A DNA stretch of 8,563 nucleotides from Planctomycetales bacterium (GTDB lineage: Bacteria; Planctomycetota; Planctomycetia; Isosphaerales; Isosphaeraceae). The DNA lies in assembly GCA_027451455.1 (NCBI GenBank), contig DAIDJI010000198.1, positions 1 to 8,563 of the forward strand, in the 5' to 3' direction. Of the stretch, positions 1 to 6,533 are shown piece after piece; position 1 is the first letter of the stretch; every line of letters begins with the position of its first letter. Below the pieces are notes generated by a model that did no database searches, was not told where the DNA came from, and worked only from the letters and a program-made list of their open reading frames with translations. The position numbers and the translations under genes are program-made.

Positions 1-308
1 ACAGCGAGGCTTCCTGCGCCCGGCCCCTGGATGGTCAGGCTCTTGTTGATCGCCAGTTCGGTCCCGTTCAGATGGATCGTCCCGTGCAGCCCCGGGTCAA
101 AGTTGATCGTGTCGCCGCTCGACGTCGCGGCGATGACCTCGCGGAGTGTCCCGGCCCCGCCGTTGTCGGCGAGGCTGGTGACGGTGAACGTGCTGAGCAC
201 AACCCTGCCCTCCAGCGACTCGATCAACGGGGCGACTCGCCGCCGCGAGAGGGACCGAGCTCGGGAACCGGAATTCCGACGTGAGATCACGGGCTCGAAG
301 CGGATCAT
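1..308 (-). CDS. N-terminal part of a secreted beta-helix (CSLREA / choice-of-anchor type) surface protein, partial
   Basis: The reading frame opens at ATG (306-308 on the minus strand) and stays open for 102 codons to the left edge, so the C-terminus is missing. The start has a GAGGAAA-type ribosome binding site 5-7 bases upstream. Residues 1-27 are Arg/Ser-rich. Residues 28-39 read PLIESLEGRVVLS-like, a variant of the LEPR-XLL motif seen near the N-terminus of large planctomycete exported proteins. From residue 41 the sequence has FTVTSLADNGGAGTLREVI, then GDTINF, a G-T-I-x-L strand and SLTIQGPGA. This succession is typical of the first rungs of right-handed parallel beta-helix proteins with CSLREA-like entry domains. 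Such proteins are normally hundreds to thousands of residues long and are thought to sit at the cell surface. The exact role is unknown. The family call is by pattern recognition only. Confidence 0.8.
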   Translation of the reverse strand, partial: MIRFEPVISRRNSGSRARSLSRRRVAPLIESLEGRVVLSTFTVTSLADNGGAGTLREVIAATSSGDTINFDPGLHGTIHLNGTELAINKSLTIQGPGAGSLA

Positions 309-870
309 CGGTGTTTCCTCAGAAGTGGCGAAGGGATTCGGGAACCCCGGGCGTGGAGGCGTATCAGAGCCGTGGATGAGTCAGCGCGCAGGTCGATCGA
401 CACCGCTTGCCGCCCGGGTGAAATCCACAGCTCCCGACTTTGTATGATCTGGCCGTCGCGCCGCCCGCCCCCCCCTTGTCGTGGGCCGATCGGATCATCG
501 GGCGACGGCCATTCGCCTCTTACCCTTATGGTTCGTGACAGCGTGACACGTTTTTGTCGCCTCGACCGGCACGTTCCGGAAGCCAGGAAAGCATTAGGAA
601 TTACGTCGCGCCTCTTGGTAACATCGGCCGCAAGCCTTCCGGGAAGAGGAGTCCACGACAGGTGTCTCGCGCCTCCTTTCGATCACCTTGCGAGCGATGT
701 CCGCAAGAAAAAGCGTGCAAGCTGACGAACCAGGTCCTAATATAAGTTCACGCAAAAGGTAACGCAGCAGCATGCAAGTCCTTGTCGACGCCTGACAGGC
801 TCCACGGCCCTCGACATCCCGGGCCGAGTCCCCGAGAGCGGAGTGACTCCCCTTGAATGCCGGCGACCCT
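309..870. other. Divergent intergenic spacer between surface protein and sigma factor
   Basis: No open frame in this stretch on either strand looks like a real protein; the candidates are Arg/Pro/Ser-rich translations of GC-rich DNA. It should hold the promoters for the two diverging genes. An AT-rich patch TAATATAAG at 738-746 is the best -10-like sequence ahead of the sigma factor, but no good -35 stands at the right distance. A run of eight C (468-475) and a short perfect inverted repeat GGAGT-G-ACTCC (840-850) are also present. The latter overlaps a possible ribosome binding site for a TTG start at 853. No RNA gene was recognised. Confidence 0.5.
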
Positions 871-1437
871 ATGTCAACGTCCCTGCTCCAGAGAGCCGCG
901 GCACGCGAGCCCGAGGCCTGGCAGCGACTGATGGCTCTGTACAAACCGCTCGTGGCCTACTGGTGCCGGCAAGCCGGGCTATCAGCCGACGATCGCCAGG
1001 ACGTGATGCAGGAGGTGTTCTCAGCCGTCGCCGCGAGCCTGGCGAACTTCCAGAGTCATCGGGACGGCGTCACGTTCCGAAGCTGGCTGCGCGGGATCGC
1101 CCGTCACAAGATCCAGGACCATTTTCGCCGTTCCCATCAGCTCGCCCCCGGTGGGACCGACGCCCAGATCCGCTTGCACGAGGTGCCTGCGCCGACCGCC
1201 GAGGTCGATCTCTCCGAGGGTCAGGACGAGGTCGCCGAGTTGTACCGACGCGCCCTCGACCAGGTGCAATCCGAGTTCGAGCCGCGGACCTGGACGGCGT
1301 TCTGGCGGGTCACAATCGAGAACCAGACGGCGGCGGAGGTCGCCGAGCAGATGGGGATCACGCCCAATGCCGTCCGCCAGGCCCGCTCGCGCGTTCTCCG
1401 ACGACTCAAGGAGGAGATGGGCGAGCTGATCGCCTGA
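871..1437 (+). CDS. ECF-type RNA polymerase sigma factor (sigma-70 family)
   Basis: This 188-residue protein would bind core RNA polymerase and direct it to a set of stress or surface-related promoters. Residues about 10-88 form the sigma-2 domain. Region 2.2 is seen as DDRQDVMQEVFSAV and regions 2.3-2.4 as FRSWLRGIARHKIQDHFRR. A variable linker follows, then sigma-4 from about 122 to 184 with WTAFWR and the helix-turn-helix TAAEVAEQMGITPNAVRQAR. The TSLLQRA...AW start is common in planctomycete ECF factors. ATG 871 was chosen because it fits that N-terminus. A TTG at 853 in the same frame would add six residues and has a GGAG at 840-843 nine bases upstream, so it remains possible. No anti-sigma gene or protein kinase follows; the next item is a dead transposase on the other strand. 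Regulon and signal are unknown. Confidence 0.9.
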   Translation: MSTSLLQRAAAREPEAWQRLMALYKPLVAYWCRQAGLSADDRQDVMQEVFSAVAASLANFQSHRDGVTFRSWLRGIARHKIQDHFRRSHQLAPGGTDAQIRLHEVPAPTAEVDLSEGQDEVAELYRRALDQVQSEFEPRTWTAFWRVTIENQTAAEVAEQMGITPNAVRQARSRVLRRLKEEMGELIA

Positions 1438-1501
1438 TCGTATGAGACGCTTGCGTTGTCGTTGTAACTTTGGCGGGACATCCCTGGCTGCGCCGGGGCT
1501 G

Positions 1502-1521
1502 GAGGCCGTTGTTTCGGCCTC
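1502..1521 (+). terminator. Possible hairpin terminator after the sigma factor
   Basis: A perfect 7-bp inverted repeat, GAGGCCG and CGGCCTC, encloses a six-base loop TTGTTT and is followed by only two T residues. It lies about 65 bases after the sigma factor stop codon. The stem is strong, but the missing T-tract makes intrinsic termination uncertain. Confidence 0.35.
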
Positions 1522-1589
1522 TTGACCCATCGGATTCGTCGGCCGTGTGGCCTCGTGCGGTCTCCACCCTCGCTCGGCGCGCACCGCGA

Positions 1590-2335
1590 TCACGGGTCGG
1601 CCTGTTCGTCTCTCGGTTTCTGTCCCTCAGACCGCGACCGCCGGATCTTTCTCGGCCTGGGCTCGCAACGCCGCGGCACCTGAGCCAGCAGCGTCGCGAA
1701 CACGGCATGCACCGCCAGTAGCAACCCCACCTGAGCAAGGAACCGCCGCGCTCCTTTGACGTTCCCGTCGTCCACTCCCCAGTACACTTTCAGCCGCGCA
1801 TTGACCCGCTCGACCGCCGTCCAACCGTTGTACATCCGCTCGAACTTCTTCGTCGCCCGCGGCAACGACGGGAACCGCCTCGGGTCCACTCCACGCGGCA
1901 CCCGCTGGCCTGCGGCAGTCCCTCGGCGATCTCCTCCTGGGCCGCCTGGCCCTTCTTACACCGCGCCGAGAGGCTCGTGGCGTCGCCGGCCGTGGTCCGT
2001 CCCAGATCGGGGACGGCGACGCCAAGCCGCCGGACCAACCTATGGAAGATCTCCTGGAGGAGCGTACGGGGCGGCTGTTGACCGAGCACCTCCTCGAACC
2101 GCGAGAGGTTCCAGGGCCTGGGCACGCCGGATTCGGAGTCGATGCCAATGAGGCGGCGGAGGCCCTCATTGCGACGTAACTCGGCGAGCGTGGCCTCGGT
2201 GGTGACATGCCGCAGTGCGACCCGCAAGACGACGGTGCCCCAGAGTACGTGCACGGGGTAGTCGTTGCGGCCCTTGCCGCGGCCGAGGCGGAGCGATTCG
2301 TGATTCGTGACGCGGAGCGTCAACAATTCTGTCGG
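1590..2335 (-). pseudogene. DDE transposase remnant with deleted N-terminus and catalytic core
   Basis: Two pieces of one transposase lie in order but in different frames. The first (2326 down to about 1901) reads GRGKGRNDYPVHVLWG, then TEATLAELRRNEGLRRLIGI, then GDATSLSA and GLPQASG. It is the N-terminal-to-early-catalytic part and is preceded in frame by TGA at 2336-2338. The second (about 1904 down to 1590, stop TGA) reads RRFPSLPRATKKFERMYN, then TAVERVNARLK and GARRF. This is the C-terminal end, carrying the family's E-R-V-N-x-R-L-K helix. In full-length relatives, as I remember them, these parts are separated by a couple of hundred residues containing most of the DDE fold. Here they meet within a few bases near 1898-1904, which points to a large internal deletion rather than a simple frameshift. 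The exact family (IS1182/IS5-like) is not certain. No terminal inverted repeats were found. The product cannot be active. Confidence 0.8.
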
Positions 2336-2456
2336 TCAAACTCGGGAGCGAACGAGGCGGACGGAACCCGACCCCTCGTGCGGCCCGCCATGAAGGTCTG
2401 GCCTTTCGCGGCGACTCGCCCATACTCTAGATGTAGACCCGAAAACGGAGTATCCA

Positions 2457-3440
2457 ATGAACCGATTGCGATTGCTTGCCGCGATCCCGTTTGTATTCCC
2501 CTTCGTCGTCGCCGCTCAGGACTCCGTCGGCCGCGTGAAAGACAGCCCTCCCCGGATCACGCCCGAGATGAAAGCCAGGACGGAAACCATCGCCCAGGCA
2601 CTCGAGGGTCTCACGCCCGAAGGCTTCGTGAAAAAGGGTCCTGTGGAACGGTACACCGAAGCCAACCTGTACGAGAAGATCGACGGCCGGTCCGAGCTGT
2701 TTCAGGCCTACGACGTGACCGGCATGACCTTCGTCACTTTCTCCAGGGCGGACGACCCGGCCAAATTCATCGACGTCTTCCTCTACGACATGACCACCTC
2801 CCTCGGCGCCTTCGGCGTCTATTCGGTCGAGCGCCCGCCCGGCAGCAAGACCATCGCGACCGGCGACGACGGCCACCGCACCGGAGCCGATCTTTTCTTC
2901 CGGAAGGGCCGGTACTATGCGACAGTCCTGACATCGGGACCCGACGAGGTGGTCCAGAAAGCGGCATCGGCCCTGGCCGATACGCTGGCGAATCGCCTGA
3001 AAGGCGAAGCGGCGGAACTTTGGGGTCTCGCCATGCTCCCTGCGACGAACCGGATGGACGATACGGTCCAGTACCTCATGGTCGATGCCCTTGGCCTCGA
3101 CTTCCTGACCAACGCGTTCAAGGCCCAGTACCGCGACGGTGATTTCGCGTTCACCGCCTTCGTCGCGCGATGCAAATCGACCGCGAGCGCCGCAGAAGTC
3201 CTGGCCAAGTACAAGGCCCACCTCGAGGAATTCGGCGACATAGCCGAACCGGCCAGAATCGAAGGGGCCTCGGTCATGTTCGCTGAGGCAAGCGACGGCG
3301 GCTTCGACGGCGTCTGCCAGGTCGGCGACGTCATCGCTGGCGTCAACGGCGGTCAAGGGCCGCGACGCAGCCGTCAAGGCCATGACCTTCCTGCTCAAAG
3401 GACTGAGGATCTCGAAATGACCTGGCGTGGCGCCTGCTGA
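2457..3440 (+). CDS. Secreted DUF6599-like protein, C-terminus frameshifted
   Basis: The frame as read encodes 327 residues. ATG 2457 follows CGGAG (2446-2450) by six bases. Residues 1-20 are a signal peptide (basic MNRLR, a hydrophobic run, then VVAA before QD), so the protein should be periplasmic or outside the cell. The mature part contains ANLYEKIDGRSELFQAYDV, then FIDVFLYDMTTSLGAFGVYS and LFFRKGRYYATV. These match the pattern of DUF6599 proteins common in planctomycetes, whose function is unknown. After residue 298 (GVNG) the frame becomes Arg/Gln-rich and unlike the rest. A shift by one base gives VKGRDAAVKAMTFLLKGL and stops at 3418-3420, a natural-looking end of a 320-residue protein. 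The extra G lies in GGCGGTC near 3348-3353. It may be a real mutation or a sequencing error. The gene stands alone, between a transposase remnant and a convergent reductase. Confidence 0.8.
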   Translation: MNRLRLLAAIPFVFPFVVAAQDSVGRVKDSPPRITPEMKARTETIAQALEGLTPEGFVKKGPVERYTEANLYEKIDGRSELFQAYDVTGMTFVTFSRADDPAKFIDVFLYDMTTSLGAFGVYSVERPPGSKTIATGDDGHRTGADLFFRKGRYYATVLTSGPDEVVQKAASALADTLANRLKGEAAELWGLAMLPATNRMDDTVQYLMVDALGLDFLTNAFKAQYRDGDFAFTAFVARCKSTASAAEVLAKYKAHLEEFGDIAEPARIEGASVMFAEASDGGFDGVCQVGDVIAGVNGGQGPRRSRQGHDLPAQRTEDLEMTWRGAC

Positions 3441-3562
3441 TAGGCCGAATGGTCGGTCATCCGCTGTGGATCGGAGCCAATGACCAACTCCCTCGACATC
3501 ATCGACAGACCATTCGCTCGCATCGATGGCAAATCGGCCCGGCGAATGGAGCCCTCCGCGCT

Positions 3563-3588
3563 GCCGCCTGAGGAGATCCTCGGGCGGC
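3563..3588. terminator. GC-rich hairpin between convergent genes, candidate terminator
   Basis: GCCGCCTGAGG and CCTCGGGCGGC form an 11-bp stem (one G-U pair) around a four-base loop AGAT. It lies 29 bases past the stop codon of the minus-strand reductase and about 140 bases past the end of the DUF6599 gene. It could therefore end transcription from either side. There is no T-tract on either strand. Confidence 0.35.
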
Positions 3589-3616
3589 GCGGCGGACGAG
3601 AATCGTTCGGCGTCGA

Positions 3617-4651
3617 TCAAACCCGGACGAAGAGTTCCTCCGAGCGCTGAACGGCTGCGAGGTTCTCCTTGAAATGGGCGAAGTTCTGCATGTCGGAATT
3701 GACCACGTCGACACCGTGGGCGAGGACAAACGCGTAGGACCGTTGCCAGGGCGAAAGCCCCGATTGCATCACCTTGTCGCTGTAGTGCCCGTCGAAGGCG
3801 TTCTCCACCTCTTTACGAGCGCGGGACGACAAGTAACGGGCCGCCTTCATACCGACGAGACCGATGCCGGCCTCCCGGGCGCGCTGTAGCGTGGGCTGAA
3901 GGTCGACCATCGTCGGCGTTCCGGGAAGGAGACTCTTCGAATCCCAGTCGTACCACCCGGCCGGAGTGATGGCGATCATGGCCAGGTCGTACCAGCCCGT
4001 TCCGATCATGGCCTCGAGCACTTGCTGCGCCCGCTTGTGGGTACTCACGCCCCAGTGGCCTACCTTCCCGGCCTGCTTCGCCTTGAGGAAGGCCTCATGC
4101 AGTTGCTCGCAACGAACGACCTCCGGCTCGCCGACGCCCATGAGATAATAGGCATCCACGTAGTCGGTTCCCAGATCGGCGAGGCTCGCATCGAGCAGCC
4201 TCGTCCAGTAATCGCTCAGAAGCTTGCCTTGCTGGACGGTCAACGGCTTGCCCGCTTCGTAGCCGTCGATGGGGCGCAACGGCGCCTTGGACGTGACCCA
4301 GATCTTGCCCCGGTGCGCCGCGAGGAAGGGGGCGAAGGCTTTCTCGCTCCCCTTGTAATAGGCGTTTGAGCCGAGATCGTAGAAGTTCACGCCCACGTCG
4401 AACGCCGCATTGAGCAACCGGACGGCCTTCCCACCCATCAACGCGGCGCCACCTCCGAAAACGAGGCGGCTGCACATGAAATTCGTCCGGCCGAGCTTGC
4501 GGTAGGGCATGCCGCTCCGTTCGTGGCGGTGGTCCAGGCCGTCGGCCGGCGCGTCCAGGGCCCGCGCCGACGGCGTGACGGCGGCCGTGGCCGTGGCGGC
4601 GGCGGAAGTCTTGATGAATGCCCGGCGGTTGATCTCATACGGCGTGGTCAT
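3617..4651 (-). CDS. Tat-exported aldo/keto reductase-family protein
   Basis: The 344-residue product starts at ATG 4649-4651 (AGGGGG eight bases upstream). An in-frame ATG at 4732 would add 27 unlikely residues ahead of the export signal. Residues 8-14, NRRAFIK, followed by an Ala-rich stretch to about residue 32, form a twin-arginine signal, so the folded, probably NADP-loaded protein would be exported. The (beta/alpha)8 barrel begins at MPYRKLGRTNF (48-58). Other family marks are VGVNFYDLGSNAYYKGSE (catalytic Asp92 and Tyr98/99), VTSKAP (Lys122), LGTDYVDAYYL (160-170) and GKVGHWGVSTH (195-205). The fourth member of the Asp-Tyr-Lys-His tetrad, expected at residue 171, is Met. The substrate cannot be named. 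Related Tat-type aldo/keto reductases are frequent in planctomycetes. The gene is monocistronic, convergent with the DUF6599 gene and divergent from tolC. Confidence 0.88.
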   Translation of the reverse strand: MTTPYEINRRAFIKTSAAATATAAVTPSARALDAPADGLDHRHERSGMPYRKLGRTNFMCSRLVFGGGAALMGGKAVRLLNAAFDVGVNFYDLGSNAYYKGSEKAFAPFLAAHRGKIWVTSKAPLRPIDGYEAGKPLTVQQGKLLSDYWTRLLDASLADLGTDYVDAYYLMGVGEPEVVRCEQLHEAFLKAKQAGKVGHWGVSTHKRAQQVLEAMIGTGWYDLAMIAITPAGWYDWDSKSLLPGTPTMVDLQPTLQRAREAGIGLVGMKAARYLSSRARKEVENAFDGHYSDKVMQSGLSPWQRSYAFVLAHGVDVVNSDMQNFAHFKENLAAVQRSEELFVRV

Positions 4652-4896
4652 AATGCTAGCCCCCTGGAGCTGGACAGTTCCCGCCTTGTTGCCACCACTT
4701 TCCACGCTAGCTGGACGGGCGCGTCGAGTCAATCATCGCCGCCTTTCGCCAGAGGATGGCTCAAGGCTACTCCGGAGTTCAGATCGACGCCGATGTCAAC
4801 CGGACACTACTGATGAACTCTGGCAAATGAAATAGCAGGCCAGACGCAACTCAAGCCCTTATTCTGGAACACGTTGCGATAGACGAAACCTATTGA

Positions 4897-4938
4897 TTTA
4901 CAACCAGGAGGTTGAGGGTTCGATCCCTTCGGCTCCCC
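4897..4938 (+). tRNA. 3' half of a tRNA (pseudo-tRNA or integration scar)
   Basis: From 4897 the sequence has canonical tRNA spacing. A seven-base anticodon loop TTTACAA comes first (anticodon would be TAC, Val-like), then the 3' anticodon strand CCAGG and a five-base variable loop AGGTT. The T-arm is GAGGG-TTCGATC-CCTTC (4914-4930), followed by the 3' acceptor strand GGCTCCC (4931-4937). The matching 5' parts are absent: the five bases before the loop are ATTGA instead of CCTGG, no D-arm is seen, and no GGGAGCC acceptor strand is found upstream. No CCA is encoded. This is therefore a fragment, cut in the anticodon loop, and not a working tRNA. Such 3' halves are typical attachment-site copies left by tRNA-targeting integrases. 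The amino-acid identity is tentative. Confidence 0.6.
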
Positions 4939-5020
4939 GCGGAACTCATTCCGCCGCCATGAATACCAGCTCGATTTCCCGTGAGGCGGATTTGGGCAGA
5001 GCATCACGGAAGCCCCGAAG

Positions 5021-5047
5021 TTCGCACGCCATCGCGGCCGATACAAT
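5021..5047 (+). promoter_or_regulatory. Possible tolC promoter
   Basis: TACAAT at 5042-5047 is a close match to the sigma-70 -10 box. TTCGCA at 5021-5026 could serve as a weak -35 with a short 15-bp spacer. It lies about 64 bases ahead of the tolC start codon. The call rests on sequence resemblance only. Confidence 0.3.
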
Positions 5048-5110
5048 CGACAGATTCGGACTCGGTTCGACCGGGCTACCGATCGATCGACGTCCGACAG
5101 GAGACTCGTA

Positions 5111-6523
5111 ATGCGACGACCACGCCGCTTAGCCGCGATGGCGGCCCTCGTCGCGGCCGGTTGCATGCAGGCCCCGATCAGACCCTCGTCCGACGGCCGG
5201 ATCGCCCGTACTGCCTATCATCCAGACGATCAGGAGATCCCCGCGCCCAAGCCGATCCCCGAGACCCCGGTCGCGATCCCCGAGGCATTCTCCGAACCGC
5301 AGCCGATGGAGGTCTATGTCCGCCGCTCGCTCGAGGAGAATCGGACCGTTCAGGCCGCCTTTCATAACGTCCAGTCGCTCCGATATCGCATCCCCCAGGT
5401 CACGGCGCTGGAGGACCCCGTCGCGGCCAACACGATCTTCCCGATCCCGGGCGTGGCGCCCCAGTATTCCCTGATGGGCTACAACCCGTATAACCTCACG
5501 ATCGCCCAGCAATTCCCCTGGTTCGGAACGCTCCGGCTCCGGGGCGAGGCCGCCGATCGCGACGTCCGAGTGGCCCTCGCCGAACTCGCCGGGGCCCAGC
5601 TCGACGCGATCGCCGCCGTGAAACGCGCCTACCACGACCTGCACGCCGGTGAACGGTCCAGCGAGCTCCTGACCGAGACCCGAACCGTCCTCGAGGATTT
5701 CCTGGCCATCGCCCGCTCGAGGGTGCCCGTCGGAGGGTCGCAACAGGATGTCCTCCGTGCGGGGACCCTCCTGAGCGAGCTCGATCGGGCAATCGCCAGC
5801 AACCGCCAGGACATCGCCTCGGCGCGGGCGGCGCTGGCCCGACAGATCCACGCCGACCCCAACTGCGAACTCCGTACGGCCGATGACCCCCATCCCGAAA
5901 CCGTCCCGTCCCGGATCGAACAACTCTACGAGCTGGCCATCGCGGCGCGACCCGAGCTGAAGGGGAGACTCGAGGCCGTCGCCCGCGACGAGAAGGCCAT
6001 CGAGATCGCCCGCAAACGGTCGATGCCAAACGTCACTCTCGGCTTCACTTACATGGATATGACCCGAACCGACGCCGTCTCGCGGACGGCCGCCGGCATG
6101 CCCAATCTCGGCCTGTTCGTCGGCTTCAACCTGCCGATCTACCGGAAGAAATACGAGGCCGGCGTCCGCGAGGCCCAGGAACGCTCGCGCGCCGACGCGA
6201 AGCTCTACGAGGCTCAACTCGACGAGACCCAGGGCGAGATCAAGGACTTTTTCACGCAGGCGAAAGTCCAGCAGGACGTCCTCTCGCTGCTCCGCGAAAG
6301 CATCCTGCCCCGCGCCCGGCAAACACTGGAGCTCGCCAGGACCGACTACGAAAACCAGAACGTCGACATCGCGACCGTCCTCTCGGCGCAGCGAGAAGTC
6401 CTTCAGGTGGCGATCCAGGTGGCGCAGGTCGAGGCCGAACTGGGCAAGGCGCTCGCCTCGCTGGAGCGAGCCGTTGGATGCACCCTGAAGGACGCGACCG
6501 TCGGCGAACGGGCCCACCCGTAG
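5111..6523 (+). CDS. TolC-family outer-membrane efflux lipoprotein
   Basis: The 470-residue length is typical of TolC/CusC proteins, trimeric outer-membrane ducts that carry substrates from inner-membrane pumps out of the cell. AGGAG (5099-5103) stands seven bases before ATG 5111. Residues 1-18 end in AAGC, a lipobox-like site with Cys18 as probable lipidation point (Ala rather than Leu at -3). A Pro-rich linker runs to about residue 65. Two outer-membrane efflux repeats follow, about 66-250 and 270-460. Each has a strand-like segment (NLTIAQQFPWFGTLRLRGEA; LGLFVGFNLPIYRKKYEAGV) next to long coiled helices. The C-terminal YENQNVDIATVLSAQREVLQ and the closing LERAVG are classic for the family. 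No periplasmic adaptor or RND/ABC pump gene is adjacent, so substrate and partners are unknown. A metal or drug pump is the likely setting. Confidence 0.93.
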   Translation: MRRPRRLAAMAALVAAGCMQAPIRPSSDGRIARTAYHPDDQEIPAPKPIPETPVAIPEAFSEPQPMEVYVRRSLEENRTVQAAFHNVQSLRYRIPQVTALEDPVAANTIFPIPGVAPQYSLMGYNPYNLTIAQQFPWFGTLRLRGEAADRDVRVALAELAGAQLDAIAAVKRAYHDLHAGERSSELLTETRTVLEDFLAIARSRVPVGGSQQDVLRAGTLLSELDRAIASNRQDIASARAALARQIHADPNCELRTADDPHPETVPSRIEQLYELAIAARPELKGRLEAVARDEKAIEIARKRSMPNVTLGFTYMDMTRTDAVSRTAAGMPNLGLFVGFNLPIYRKKYEAGVREAQERSRADAKLYEAQLDETQGEIKDFFTQAKVQQDVLSLLRESILPRARQTLELARTDYENQNVDIATVLSAQREVLQVAIQVAQVEAELGKALASLERAVGCTLKDATVGERAHP

Positions 6524-6533
6524 GCAAGCGGCC

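Larger units (their letters stand above)
4652..5110. other. Divergent spacer between reductase and tolC, holding a tRNA fragment
   Basis: No protein-coding frame here is credible. The stretch contains the leader of the reductase gene on its left side, the 3' half of a tRNA at about 4897-4938, and the tolC promoter region on its right. A 10-bp palindrome CGATCGATCG (5080-5089) lies just ahead of the tolC ribosome binding site. Nothing else was recognised. Confidence 0.5.

Noticed and set aside
372..944. Small open frames in the spacer before the sigma factor
   Set aside because: No ribosome binding site, no motif, and composition typical of random GC-rich translation.
843..1593. Alternative frames over the sigma factor on both strands
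   Set aside because: They are Arg/Pro-rich with no domain, while the chosen frame shows sigma-2 and sigma-4 motifs.
2427..3620. Long open frame antisense to the DUF6599-like gene (397 codons)
   Set aside because: It covers the whole opposite-strand gene and part of the spacer, has no recognisable domain or start signals, and arises from GC-rich third positions.
4649..4732. Longer start for the aldo/keto reductase
   Set aside because: The added 27 residues would bury the twin-arginine signal; the internal ATG has a ribosome binding site and puts the RR motif at residues 9-10.
4893..5111. Small open frame starting NQEVEGSIPSAP-like
   Set aside because: This is the well-known false protein made by translating the 3' part of a tRNA; the DNA is the tRNA fragment described above.
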